This document shows positions 14,309 to 22,807 of a DNA stretch of 32,681 nt, piece by piece. The notes below the pieces were generated by a model. It saw only the letters and a list, made by a program, of their open reading frames with translations, was not told the origin of the DNA and searched no databases. Source of the DNA: an uncultured bacterium. Lineage in GTDB: Bacteria > Oederibacteriota > PGYV01 > CAILUR01. A program made the position numbers and the translations under genes. Within the stretch, counting starts at the first letter, position 1; each line of letters begins with the position of its first letter. The DNA is taken from the NCBI GenBank assembly GCA_903837445.1, contig CAILUR010000047.1, positions 1 through 32,681 of the forward strand, in the 5' to 3' direction.

Positions 14309-14408
14309 TATAAAACATTAGTAAATAAGAAATTAAAAAGGTGGGTTAAAGTTCGTGTTATATGTTTTTAATTTAAGTGCAAACTCGCAAAAAAGCAAAA
14401 ACCTTTTT

Positions 14409-17168
14409 TTAATTGCCTTTTTTCAGCGCTATAAGTTTTATTATTGTTTTAGTAGCATTGTCAGGTTCTACCACAAGATAATATACCCCTGAGGCTAAGT
14501 TTGTCGGTGCCTTTTCTTTGTTAACTATTATTAAATCTCCAGTTTGTTTTAGTGGCAATGTATATTGATAGACAAGCCTGTAGGCAGCGGTGTAAAGTTT
14601 TACAGTGCAGACAGAACTTGAAAGCACTTTTTTCAACCGTACTGTAATATCTTCCCCTTCATTCCACGGATTAGGCCAGACCACATCGTGAGAAACTGGT
14701 GTGGGAGTTCCCGATATCCCCGGCGTGTTAGTATTTACAGCAGTGGCGGTAATGGTAGGTGTGCTCGTGGCTGATGGTATTAAAACAGTATGCGTTATTG
14801 TTGGAGTATTAGTGAGAGTCAGCGTTATTGTCGTAGTAAAGGTCACGGTAAATGTATTCGTCGGTGTTGCAGTTTCGGTGCTCGTCTGCGTCACGGTATT
14901 TGTAGATGTTTCAGTTACCGTCTCCGTGTGCGTGAAAGTCGGCGTGGGCGAAACTATAGGAGTGTTCGTAGAGGTCTCTGTTATTGTGGAAGTATTTGTC
15001 ACAGTAAAAGTAGGGGTGACTGTGCCTGTCACTGTGGTTGTGCTTGTCATAGTAAAAGTCCCTGTAGGCGTACTGGTCTCTGTCATAGTGGGAGATGCCG
15101 TATGCGTCTGAGTTATAGTTGGCGTGAAAACTGGAGACACGGTCGCCGTAGCGGTCTTTGTAGCAGTTGCAGTTACCGTGCAAGTATTTGTCGGTGTTGA
15201 AGTATTTGTTTGCGTGGTTGTATTCGTAGGCGGAGGCGTATTAGAAGCCGTCGCGGTTGGAGTGTTGGTCTTTGTCGCCGTAGCAGTATTTGTTTGTGTA
15301 ATTGTATTAGAATCTGTGGCAGTTGGTGTGGCTGTCTTTGTTGCTGTAACTGTATTGGTCTGAGTTCCAGTGTAAGAAACTGTCGCAGTCGGACTGGCAG
15401 TCTTTGTATAAGTAGCCGTGCTCGTTTTCGTAAAGGTAGGTGTGCTCGTGGCTGTTTTTTGTGGCGTATAAGTTGGTGTGATTGTTACCGTAGCCGAAGT
15501 GGTGCCTGTCGCAGTCACAGTGGCCGTCGGTATAGCACACATAATTTGCAAATCATCCACATAAAGTTTATTGCCGTTAGCAGTCCCCTTACCATCAAGA
15601 GTATTTAATATTATTATGAACCTAAGAGATTTTACAGTAGATATAGCTCCTTGTACCGTAGCCGTAACAGCCGATGCTCCCCAATTTCCAAGAAAACTCG
15701 ACCACGGAATTGTCACTAATGTATATGAATTTGATAAGTTCGCAGTAATATCTGCAAATGGATAAGAACCATCTGTTATAGTCGGAGAAGTAAATCCCAC
15801 CCTGAAAGCCACAGTGGAACCTGTACTTGCATTGCCTTTCATAGCAAAACGAATACCCGCGGTATTACTATAATTCACATCTGCTCCCGCCACTGGAGTA
15901 ACAGGCATATCAAAAATTACACCTGGCCAGGTAGCAGTACTAGAAGTAAGATCCGCAGTATAAAGCCCAGCCACATTCCCCGAATAAGCATCAGCAGTAA
16001 CAGTCATAGCTCCAGTCCCACCTGTATCCGCACCAATTAAAACAAGCCCATCCACATTATTAAGTTTTACTTGCCCATCCTCATAATTTGAAATCATTTT
16101 TGGATTGCCCCACACATATACCGGTGTCGGTGTAAAAGCCGCTATGGTTAAACTTGATTCGCTCTTTATGGCATTTGAGATATCTGTTGTTCCGGCAAGA
16201 TTATTTACCGACCACATTGCCGTTCCTTTCATTCCCATTTGTTTTGCCCAATCTATTTTATCTTTCCAACCTTGCACATCTGTAAACCAAAGTCCACCAT
16301 AAGAACCCTCTTTCGCCATAGTGTCATACGGAGGCGAAAAAGTTCCGTGTGCATTCCAAGCTGTTTTTGCAGAGACTTTTCCATATTCCCCATATGTAGG
16401 AAGTCCAAGAATAACTTTAGCTGGTGGGAAACCTCTATCATTTGTCATACTTTTATAAAAGCCGTATATGGATGACTCAAATGTCCATTGTTTACCATTT
16501 TTATCTGCACTTCCGGTCTGTGCTCCTCCAAACCAGCGAAGAGGTGCATTATAATTATTTCCCCAATCATAGCCCGACTGAATAGCGTAATCGCAATAGT
16601 TACCGAGTTGCCCAAAATCAAACCCCTGATCGTTTGCGCCAGTAGTCGTATAAAATGTCAGTATGGGAGTTGTTGAGTCATATGCTTTTGTAGCTCCAGT
16701 TTGAAGTTTGTTATAAAGTAACAACATTGTAGCTGTAAAATTATCCGTATCAGTAGCCGCTGGATATTCCCAGTCAATATCTACTCCGTCATACCCATAC
16801 AGGGCAAGAAGAGCATATATATTATTTACGAAGTTGACTCGATTGGCAGCCGTGCAAGCGCCTGAGAATCCGCTGGAATTTCCGCTTCCACCGAGAGATA
16901 TCAGTGCGTAGGTAGAGTTTGTGTGTGCAGGACCTGTTATACCTGTTTTGCCTGCGGCAGTCATACTAATGGTACCGTTTGAGGCAGGGATTCCGAAAGC
17001 ATCAATGACATGACTATATGTATTCCAGTCTATAGCTGGCATAGTACCTGCCCAGTTAATATATCCCATAGACAAATATCCACCAAGACTTGCTTTTGCA
17101 TTTACCACGGGCACCATAAAAACCATCAGCCCCAATACTACAAAAATTCCCCTCATAACTTTTTTCAT
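14409..17168 (-). CDS. Secreted GH18 glycosidase with CBM-like domain, Thr-rich stalk and PNP-type C-terminal domain
   Basis: This 919-residue protein has four parts. A signal peptide (1-24) ends VVNA. A GH18 catalytic domain (about 30-345) has ISLGGSG at 90-96 and DGVDIDWE at 127-134, with catalytic acid Glu134 and the helper aspartates intact. A beta-rich domain (about 360-540) ends NKLYVDDLQIM and resembles CIA30/CBM11-type sugar binding. A Thr/Pro/Ser-rich stalk of roughly 275 residues follows, then a C-terminal domain starting VVWPNPWNEG. That tail resembles FlgD/por-type sorting domains in layout. GH18 enzymes cleave beta-1,4-linked N-acetylglucosamine polymers (chitin, N-glycan cores). 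The ATG at 17168 is chosen because AGGAGA lies nine bases upstream; the earlier in-frame ATG would contain it. A paralogue with the same stalk and tail lies 57 bases upstream in transcription, so the two may be co-transcribed. Confidence 0.9.
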   Translation of the reverse strand: MKKVMRGIFVVLGLMVFMVPVVNAKASLGGYLSMGYINWAGTMPAIDWNTYSHVIDAFGIPASNGTISMTAAGKTGITGPAHTNSTYALISLGGSGNSSGFSGACTAANRVNFVNNIYALLALYGYDGVDIDWEYPAATDTDNFTATMLLLYNKLQTGATKAYDSTTPILTFYTTTGANDQGFDFGQLGNYCDYAIQSGYDWGNNYNAPLRWFGGAQTGSADKNGKQWTFESSIYGFYKSMTNDRGFPPAKVILGLPTYGEYGKVSAKTAWNAHGTFSPPYDTMAKEGSYGGLWFTDVQGWKDKIDWAKQMGMKGTAMWSVNNLAGTTDISNAIKSESSLTIAAFTPTPVYVWGNPKMISNYEDGQVKLNNVDGLVLIGADTGGTGAMTVTADAYSGNVAGLYTADLTSSTATWPGVIFDMPVTPVAGADVNYSNTAGIRFAMKGNASTGSTVAFRVGFTSPTITDGSYPFADITANLSNSYTLVTIPWSSFLGNWGASAVTATVQGAISTVKSLRFIIILNTLDGKGTANGNKLYVDDLQIMCAIPTATVTATGTTSATVTITPTYTPQKTATSTPTFTKTSTATYTKTASPTATVSYTGTQTNTVTATKTATPTATDSNTITQTNTATATKTNTPTATASNTPPPTNTTTQTNTSTPTNTCTVTATATKTATATVSPVFTPTITQTHTASPTMTETSTPTGTFTMTSTTTVTGTVTPTFTVTNTSTITETSTNTPIVSPTPTFTHTETVTETSTNTVTQTSTETATPTNTFTVTFTTTITLTLTNTPTITHTVLIPSATSTPTITATAVNTNTPGISGTPTPVSHDVVWPNPWNEGEDITVRLKKVLSSSVCTVKLYTAAYRLVYQYTLPLKQTGDLIIVNKEKAPTNLASGVYYLVVEPDNATKTIIKLIALKKGN
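14422..15170 (-). repeat. Direct repeat copy A: shared stalk and tail region of the GH18 pair
   Basis: This stretch aligns with 17248-17990 in the same orientation. In the first 266 bases I count 22 mismatches and no gap (about 92% identity). The alignment continues through the repetitive stalk with one small gap, then breaks where the stalks differ. It covers the C-terminal domain and about 155 residues of stalk. Confidence 0.85.
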
Positions 17169-17225
17169 AGTAATATTTCTCCTAAAAAACATTTATAACA
17201 ATTTTAAACTTTCACGCTTGTCTCT

Positions 17226-19922
17226 CTAATTATTTAAACTACCTTGTTTCAGCACTATAAGTTTTATTATTGTTTTAGTAGCGTTGTCAGGTTCTACCAC
17301 AAGATAATATACCCCTGCCGCTAAGTTTGTTGGTGCTTTAGCTTTGTTCACTATTATTAAATCTCCATTTTGTTTTAGTGACAATGTATATTGATAGGCA
17401 AGTCTGTAAGCCGCGGTGTAAAGTTTTACCGTGCAGACAGAATTCGAAAGCGCTTTTTTCAACCGCACTGTAATATCTTTTCCTTCATTCCACGGATTAG
17501 GCCAGACCACATCTCGGTCTACAGCTGTAGGAGTTCCCGATGCCCCCTGAGTAGCTGTGACAGTGGCTGTCATAACAGGCGTACTCGTGGCTGATGGTAT
17601 TGAAACAGTACGCGTTATTGTTGGAGTGTTAGTGATAGTCAGCGTTATGGTCGTAGTAAAGGTCACGGTAAATGTATCCGTAGGTGTCGCAGTTTCAGTA
17701 CTCGTCTGCGTTACGGTATCAGTAGAGGTTTCAGTTACCGTCTCTGTATGCGTGAAAGTTGGCGTTGGTGAAACTATAGGAGTATCCGTAGAGGTCGGGG
17801 TTATCGTGGAGGTATTTGTCACAGTAAAAGTAGGTGTGGCTGTGCCTGTCACCGTGGCTGTGCTCGTAATAGTAAAAGTCCCTGTAGGTGTACTGGTCTC
17901 TGTAATAGTGGGAGATGCCGTATGGGTCTGAGTTATAGTCGGCGTGAAAACCGGAGACACGGTAGCCGTAGCGGTCTTTGTAGCAGTTGTAGTATTTGTC
18001 TGTGTAATTGTATTTGTATTTGTAGCAGTTGATGTGCTTGTATTTGTCGCTGTAGTTGTACTTGTCTGCGTACTTGTATTAGACACTGTAGCAGTGGGTG
18101 TGCCTGTCTTTGTCGCTGTAGCAGTATTTGTCTGCGTCCCTGTATTTGAAGCAGTCGCAGTTGGTGTGAAAGTTTTTGTAGGTGTAGCCGTTTTCGTGCT
18201 CGTAAATGTAGGTGTAGTAGTATAAGTTGGTGTGACAGTTGTGGTGGCTGTCTTAGTCGGCATTGTTCCACCATATACCATTATCTCGTCCAGATTCCAG
18301 GTATTATTCAAACTGTTAATTGCCACTCCTGTATTATCTGAAATTGCCCAATTAATTGCTCTCGCATATGGAAGAAGTTGAGTTATACTTGTGAAATTTG
18401 CATTCCCTTGTCCCCAAGATGGTTTTGTAAATAAAGACCACGGGATTGTCATTATGGTGGCAGTGGCAGGCAAAGTTACTTTATATCTCCAATATGACGA
18501 ATCCGTGATATTGCTGGTGACAAGCATTACCAGATAATCTACAGTAGCGCTTTTTGTTCCATACTGCCAAAACTGTATTCCTGTCGTTCCACTAATATTT
18601 ATAGTATTCCCTGAAGCATCCAAATCTGTAGTCACAGCTACTGAAGGCCAGTTTGTATTTCCTTTTATGTCGGCTTTTATTTGCATTCCAAGACCTGTGC
18701 TACCCATTGCATAGGTAGCATTTATAGTGGTGCTTACTGTACAAAATTTACCCACCTGTGTTTCATCCGCCCAAGTAGTCCACGCACCACCGAGGAGATT
18801 TGTCGCCATATCTCCATCTTCAAAATTGTCTATCATAATTGCAGCTGATGGATCCACGGTTGGTGTAAATGTAGCTGTAGCCAATGGAACTACCCCCGCA
18901 CAGCTGGCTGTCCTTATGGCAATAGGAAGATCAGTAGCTCCCTGTCCTTGCCCCAACTGCCATATGGCTATTCCAGGTTGCCCATTTGATTTTGCCCAAG
19001 CTATTTTATCCGTGAACGACTGTGCTGTATTGACATAATATCCGTTAATAATTGCTTCTTTTTTTTCTGCATCATAAGTCCCGCCAGTTCTTGTTATAGT
19101 GTTTTCGGCAATTTCATTGCACGAACTATTCGTAGCATAAAAAGGCAAGCCCATAATATTCTTTGCTCTCAAAAGTCCTTTTGTGTTCATCATCTCTTCC
19201 ATACCATATATTGATTGTTGAATCTTCGAACCAGTTTGAGTAGTTATAGTACCTACGCTTGTATTCTTCAATGGGGCATTCCAATTCTGCCCCGCAGCCG
19301 CTCCGCACCAACCATACCCAGATTGTACCGCATAGTCGCAAGCATTATAAAGTGCTGCCCAATCAAACCCCGCATCTAAGGTAGCTACTGGAGTGTAAAA
19401 AGTAAGTTGTTTTGGCAAACCGTCAAAGCCATTCGGAGAAGCTTTTACTGCTGCGTATAAATCCACCATAAAAGCAGTAAAGTTAGCTTTATCAGCAAGT
19501 GCTGGAACTTCCCAATCAATATCCACACCATCATAATTATTATCATTCATAAATTTCACAATATTGGTAATGAAAGTAGCCCGATAAGTTGCACTACACG
19601 CGCTCGAGAAACCCCAGCTTCCTGTTTGTCCTCCGACCGAGTACATTGCCCTACAGTTATTAATATGTGCCGTAGTTACCAGCGACGCTCCTCTAAGATA
19701 TCCAGCTGTATTCAGCGTTCCATTATTTTGTGGAATTGCGAAGGTATCTATAAGGTGAGAGACTGCCGCATAGTCCACTTGATTAAGATCAAAACTTAAA
19801 AAAGAAGAATCTGGGCAATATCCAAAAACCAACATACATGTATTTCCAGCATACGCCCCAGTTGTCATAAAAAGCGACATAGCCAAAACTATCGCCACTA
19901 TTAATTTCTTTATTTTTTTCAC
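17226..19922 (-). CDS. Secreted GH18 glycosidase paralogue with CBM-like domain, Thr-rich stalk and PNP-type C-terminal domain
   Basis: This 898-residue protein has a signal peptide (1-26, ending GAYA) and a GH18 domain (about 28-355) with YSVGGQTG at 94-101 and DGVDIDWE at 131-138, catalytic Glu138. A beta-rich domain (about 370-560) starts IMIDNFEDGDMATNLLGG and ends WNLDEIMVYGG, a CIA30/CBM11-like frame. A Thr-rich stalk (about 570-810) and the tail DVVWPNPWNEGKDITVRLKK follow. The catalytic half is clearly divergent from its neighbour, while stalk and tail are almost the same. The GTG at 19922 is preferred because GAGGTG lies four bases upstream and the signal peptide then begins the protein; the ATG at 19964 would put 14 polar residues before it. 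An extended -10 promoter and an inverted repeat precede it. Confidence 0.9.
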   Translation of the reverse strand: MKKIKKLIVAIVLAMSLFMTTGAYAGNTCMLVFGYCPDSSFLSFDLNQVDYAAVSHLIDTFAIPQNNGTLNTAGYLRGASLVTTAHINNCRAMYSVGGQTGSWGFSSACSATYRATFITNIVKFMNDNNYDGVDIDWEVPALADKANFTAFMVDLYAAVKASPNGFDGLPKQLTFYTPVATLDAGFDWAALYNACDYAVQSGYGWCGAAAGQNWNAPLKNTSVGTITTQTGSKIQQSIYGMEEMMNTKGLLRAKNIMGLPFYATNSSCNEIAENTITRTGGTYDAEKKEAIINGYYVNTAQSFTDKIAWAKSNGQPGIAIWQLGQGQGATDLPIAIRTASCAGVVPLATATFTPTVDPSAAIMIDNFEDGDMATNLLGGAWTTWADETQVGKFCTVSTTINATYAMGSTGLGMQIKADIKGNTNWPSVAVTTDLDASGNTINISGTTGIQFWQYGTKSATVDYLVMLVTSNITDSSYWRYKVTLPATATIMTIPWSLFTKPSWGQGNANFTSITQLLPYARAINWAISDNTGVAINSLNNTWNLDEIMVYGGTMPTKTATTTVTPTYTTTPTFTSTKTATPTKTFTPTATASNTGTQTNTATATKTGTPTATVSNTSTQTSTTTATNTSTSTATNTNTITQTNTTTATKTATATVSPVFTPTITQTHTASPTITETSTPTGTFTITSTATVTGTATPTFTVTNTSTITPTSTDTPIVSPTPTFTHTETVTETSTDTVTQTSTETATPTDTFTVTFTTTITLTITNTPTITRTVSIPSATSTPVMTATVTATQGASGTPTAVDRDVVWPNPWNEGKDITVRLKKALSNSVCTVKLYTAAYRLAYQYTLSLKQNGDLIIVNKAKAPTNLAAGVYYLVVEPDNATKTIIKLIVLKQGSLNN
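17248..17990 (-). repeat. Direct repeat copy B: shared stalk and tail region of the GH18 pair
   Basis: This is the second copy of the block at 14422-15170, offset by 2826 bases at its start and 2820 at its end. The high DNA identity, including third codon positions, indicates recent duplication or gene conversion limited to the anchor half of the two genes. Confidence 0.85.
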
Positions 19923-19957
19923 AAAACACCTCGTGTCCCTGTAATATTTTGTAATAA

Positions 19958-19976
19958 TTATCATTTTTTATGATAA
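19958..19976. promoter_or_regulatory. 7-bp inverted repeat in the GH18 leader (possible operator or hairpin)
   Basis: TTATCAT and ATGATAA are perfect complements around TTTTT. The element lies between the predicted start (about 19990) and the ribosome-binding site. AT-rich arms of this shape occur in binding sites of Fur-like and other dimeric regulators, but no regulator can be named. Confidence 0.4.
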
Positions 19977-19996
19977 CCCTAAACAAAAGTAAAAAT

Positions 19997-20024
19997 AGTA
20001 TAACACATTCTATATATAAGACAA
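19997..20024 (-). promoter_or_regulatory. Extended -10 promoter of the GH18 gene pair
   Basis: On the minus strand TTGTCT (20024-20019) is followed after 16 bases by TATACT (20002-19997), with TGT directly before the -10 as in extended -10 promoters. Confidence 0.6.
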
Positions 20025-20255
20025 CTTAGATAGTGAAATGTTTCGGATAAAATCGAGAATATTCAGAATATATATGTGAAATACTGGATTTGGCATTTTT
20101 AATACTTTAGCCCTTTCAGCGAACTTTTCAGTCGCCTATGGAGTACACACCTGCCTTATGGACACCCCAGACTCCTACTCCTGTATTGCTTCAAACTCTA
20201 ACGAACAAAAGTAATAGCAACCCTTTTTACTCCAAACCATTGATTATTTGCTGTT

Positions 20256-21476
20256 TTATTTAATATAATCAACCACGATATGGTTTCCAAAAATATCGTT
20301 ATATGCCATAGATATGCTTGTTACATCGCTCCACGCAATTGTCTGATTCGTCAAAATATGATCCGTGATATCGGTGGTAAAAGTTGGAGAATTGTATAAT
20401 TGTGTAGCAGCACTTCCGTTTATTTCTATTAAAAGTTTATCTATCAGCACCCGCGGGTCTATTGTGGCAGAACCATCGCTAAGCTTATATACCCAATTTA
20501 TCTCGTGTATAGTATCGTCACCATTCAAAATCACTGTAGGCAAAGCAAGCGCCTGATATTTTATGATATTTGATTGATCCGGTACTGCAAATGTCAGAGT
20601 CGTTGAATCATAGGAAGCTATATAATTACCGGCGGGAGGTATTTTTTCTATCCAAGCCATAGTATAACTACTGTTCATAGTACCTATATTATTAATTTCA
20701 CTTGATGTTGACTCAATCCCCGAACCGACTGCCCCCTGCATTCCTATCGTTGCTGGATAAATTCCAGAAGAATTAGCTATCACTACAGTAAGTCTATATC
20801 CTTTTATCGTAACAGGACTATTTATGGTAGGCGTTAAATCTGTTCCGTTAAAAGTACCTCCTGCCACGCCATACATAATAAAATATCTGTAAAAAACATC
20901 TTCCAGAACATCAATAGTGCCGTTTCCATCCACATCAGGATTATTCACCAAAGAAGCAAATGTCCCGTTGCTAAATGCATACGCACTGATATCGCTTGCG
21001 CTAATAGGTATTTCACTGCCTAAAGGATTATGTGAAGGTTCTGCCGCGCTGGCAGTAAAAGACAATGCTCCTAAATTAATTGAGCTCACACCATCTCCCA
21101 AGCTATTTAAAGGCAGCGACTCCACTCCATTACTTAAGGTAAGATATCCCACATAATGATTTGACACATCTGCAAAAACCATTCCTACAGGCTTGTCTTT
21201 ATCCGTGCTAACTTCAAAAGAACCATCCGTAACATTCGAAATTGAATACTGCCCTTCATTATTAAAAACTATAATTTTTGCTACTTCTACCGCCTCAAGT
21301 GAAGATACTCCCGTTGATGAAACATTGTTAAAACTTCCTTTTATTTTTAATTTACTGTCATCAGTTGGTCCCGCTGTCGCCACGGCAGTTGGTGAAGAAC
21401 TCTTCTGACAACCAGACATAAAAACACCAAACACCACAATAAAAATTAAAAGAAATAATAAAATTGGTTTTTTCAT
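20256..21476 (-). CDS. Secreted lipoprotein with an EF-hand calcium loop
   Basis: This 406-residue lipoprotein has signal peptide 1-22 and lipobox MSGC with lipidated Cys23, followed by a Ser/Thr/Ala-rich tether. Residues about 43-140 form a strand-rich domain with SISNVTDGSFEVSTDK, the layout of carboxypeptidase-regulatory or transthyretin-like folds. Residues 181-192 read DVDGNGTIDVLE, a complete 12-residue EF-hand loop with Asp at 1, 3 and 9, Asn at 5 and Glu at 12, and so a probable calcium site. The rest is beta-rich without a motif I recognise. The function is unknown. It lies between the GH18 pair and a predicted outer-membrane barrel on the same strand, within a cell-surface gene group. 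The ATG at 21476 has GGAGG seven bases upstream. Confidence 0.82.
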   Translation of the reverse strand: MKKPILLFLLIFIVVFGVFMSGCQKSSSPTAVATAGPTDDSKLKIKGSFNNVSSTGVSSLEAVEVAKIIVFNNEGQYSISNVTDGSFEVSTDKDKPVGMVFADVSNHYVGYLTLSNGVESLPLNSLGDGVSSINLGALSFTASAAEPSHNPLGSEIPISASDISAYAFSNGTFASLVNNPDVDGNGTIDVLEDVFYRYFIMYGVAGGTFNGTDLTPTINSPVTIKGYRLTVVIANSSGIYPATIGMQGAVGSGIESTSSEINNIGTMNSSYTMAWIEKIPPAGNYIASYDSTTLTFAVPDQSNIIKYQALALPTVILNGDDTIHEINWVYKLSDGSATIDPRVLIDKLLIEINGSAATQLYNSPTFTTDITDHILTNQTIAWSDVTSISMAYNDIFGNHIVVDYIK

Positions 21477-21506
21477 TTTTTATCCTCCTCTATTTTTCAT
21501 CCCACT

Positions 21507-21535
21507 ATTATATTTGAATTTTTTTCGATTTTCCA
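21507..21535 (-). promoter_or_regulatory. Promoter of the EF-hand lipoprotein gene
   Basis: A perfect TATAAT (21512-21507, minus strand) is preceded at 17 bases by TGGAAA (21535-21530), a weak -35. The predicted start is about 25 bases before the ATG, immediately ahead of GGAGG. Confidence 0.5.
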
Positions 21536-21630
21536 GAAAAGCATCACAATACAAACATCAATCCCCACCTCAGTCTTTCAATGATATTTGCCTTTGCAGT
21601 AATTAGGAATTAGAAACTATTCCTTTGTTT

Positions 21631-22671
21631 TCAGGGTATTTGAAACCTTATTGCCAGACTCGCGCCGTAGATATCGCTGCCACCCCATTCATATGAAGCG
21701 CCTATGATAAATATAGGAAACTTAAAGTCAAGTCCGCCTATCAGCCGGAAATCTGTGCTTTTAGGAGGTTTTGTATTTGTGCTTTTTGCTTCCACTGTAC
21801 CAGTTGCCTGATCATTTGGATCGCTTACTGGCGACATAGTCACATTGCTTTTTATGCTAAGACCAGCATTATTTACTCCAGAGTTAAGATTTACTCCCAC
21901 TCCTATATATGGATTAAGAAAAAACAAACTTTTATTTAAAATAAATTTCAAACCTAAACTCTGTATATTCCAATCCACATCCGCAGTGACTGTAACATCA
22001 TACCGAGTATCGTATGGTATTGTATTCATAGTATTTTGTTGCGTATTTGAGTTGAGCATTTTAACTCCGATATTGCCTGCATAAGAATCAAAAGAGACAA
22101 GCGAAATCAAACCAAAAATATTTTCTGCTTTGTCCGCTATAATTTCAAATCTGGTTTCCACTCCCCAGGAGTTCATTCCTAATCTCACTTCGGTATCTTC
22201 TTGCTTCAAAGTATAATTAAATCTAAAACCTCTTACTCCTAAATCTGTTTTTATCGGCATAAATGGCAGCCCTGTTTTCAAATGAAAATTAATCGCTGGA
22301 TACGGTAGCTGAAAATTAGAAGGAATTTTATCAAAACTATCTTTTGGCACATATTGCAAGTCCAGAGATTTCAGCCCATCGAGATTAATTTTACTCATTG
22401 TGGCTCCCACCTGTACTCCAAACCCCACTCCTGGAAACTCACATATATTTGCCGTATAATTATTTCCCAGAGTCGCATTAAAAGGCATCATTTTTCCAAA
22501 CTCATTATTTACATAACTTACCAGTTTGTCCATATCGGGTTGGGCTAACACAGTGGCGGCATCAAGGGTCACCATAAAATCATTTAGGTCTGTCTGTGTG
22601 GTGGCAGTCGCATAAGGCACAGCACAAAATAAAAGCAAAGTCGCCAGTAAAACCAGTTTAATCTTTTTCAC
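21631..22671 (-). CDS. Predicted outer-membrane beta-barrel protein
   Basis: This 346-residue protein has signal peptide 1-23, ending PYATA, and then an N-terminal helix. It continues as alternating strands with polar/aromatic periodicity, such as FGVQVGATMSKINLDG, GVRGFRFNYTL, LNPYIGVGVNLNSGV and FIIGASYEWGGSDIYGASLAIRFQIP. The last segment is a typical closing beta-strand pattern with regularly spaced Tyr, Phe and Ile. It resembles the DUF6588-like barrels of uncultured diderms in layout, but I cannot confirm the family. No enzyme motif is present. The start is GTG at 22671 with GGAGG six bases upstream, and a good promoter lies 54-81 bases before it. It is transcribed divergently from the next gene. 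Confidence 0.72.
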   Translation of the reverse strand: MKKIKLVLLATLLLFCAVPYATATTQTDLNDFMVTLDAATVLAQPDMDKLVSYVNNEFGKMMPFNATLGNNYTANICEFPGVGFGVQVGATMSKINLDGLKSLDLQYVPKDSFDKIPSNFQLPYPAINFHLKTGLPFMPIKTDLGVRGFRFNYTLKQEDTEVRLGMNSWGVETRFEIIADKAENIFGLISLVSFDSYAGNIGVKMLNSNTQQNTMNTIPYDTRYDVTVTADVDWNIQSLGLKFILNKSLFFLNPYIGVGVNLNSGVNNAGLSIKSNVTMSPVSDPNDQATGTVEAKSTNTKPPKSTDFRLIGGLDFKFPIFIIGASYEWGGSDIYGASLAIRFQIP

Positions 22672-22724
22672 AAATAACCTCCGTTATAATTTTATTTATA
22701 TTTTAAATCTTCATTTGCAATAAG

Positions 22725-22752
22725 AGTATATCCCATACGCCCAAAAAGTCAA
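22725..22752 (-). promoter_or_regulatory. Sigma-70-type promoter of the barrel protein gene
   Basis: On the minus strand TTGACT (22752-22747) and TATACT (22730-22725) are separated by 16 bases. The leader is about 47 bases. Confidence 0.65.
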
Positions 22753-22778
22753 GAAGCCGCAAAAGTTCTCAGTCGGTA

Positions 22779-22807
22779 TTGTTTTCTTTGCTTTGCTATG
22801 CTATAAT
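22779..22807 (+). promoter_or_regulatory. Extended -10 promoter of the secreted stalk protein gene
   Basis: TTGTTT (22779-22784), a 17-base spacer and TATAAT (22802-22807), with TGC directly before the -10. Its -35 begins 27 bases from the -35 of the divergent promoter, so the two could be co-regulated. Confidence 0.7.

Larger units (their letters stand above)
19923..20255. other. 333-base intergenic region upstream of the second GH18 gene
   Basis: The left end holds the GH18 leader, an inverted repeat and a promoter. From about 20030 to 20255 I see no gene, no convincing terminator for the lipoprotein gene that ends at 20256, and no repeat. A short near-palindrome around AATATTCAGAATAT (20067-20080) is the only pattern. 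Several stops occur in all frames. Confidence 0.6.

Noticed and set aside
14380..14408. Terminator for the first GH18 gene in the A/T-rich run after its stop
   Set aside because: The runs do not form a GC-containing stem; only weak A-T pairing is possible.
14701..15608. Several plus-strand open frames rich in Val, Cys or Arg across the GH18 stalk
   Set aside because: They are mirrors of the Thr codon repeats on the minus strand, lack ribosome-binding sites and match no family.
17169..17225. Separate promoter for the first GH18 gene in the 57-base gap
   Set aside because: A TTATAA-like -10 can be drawn but no -35 is found; co-transcription with the upstream GH18 gene is as likely.
14700..18260. 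Possible CRISPR array because of the regular short repeats
   Set aside because: The repeats are codon-scale (6-12 bases), in frame and coding, with no constant repeat plus unique spacer pattern.
17557..18274. Open frames on both strands across the second stalk, including a Leu/Gln/Arg-rich one
   Set aside because: Same repetitive origin; the true frame is fixed by the catalytic and tail domains.
21606..21623. Inverted repeat GGAAT/ATTCC after the barrel protein gene as a terminator
   Set aside because: Only five pairs, AT-rich, and no T-run follows on the transcribed strand.
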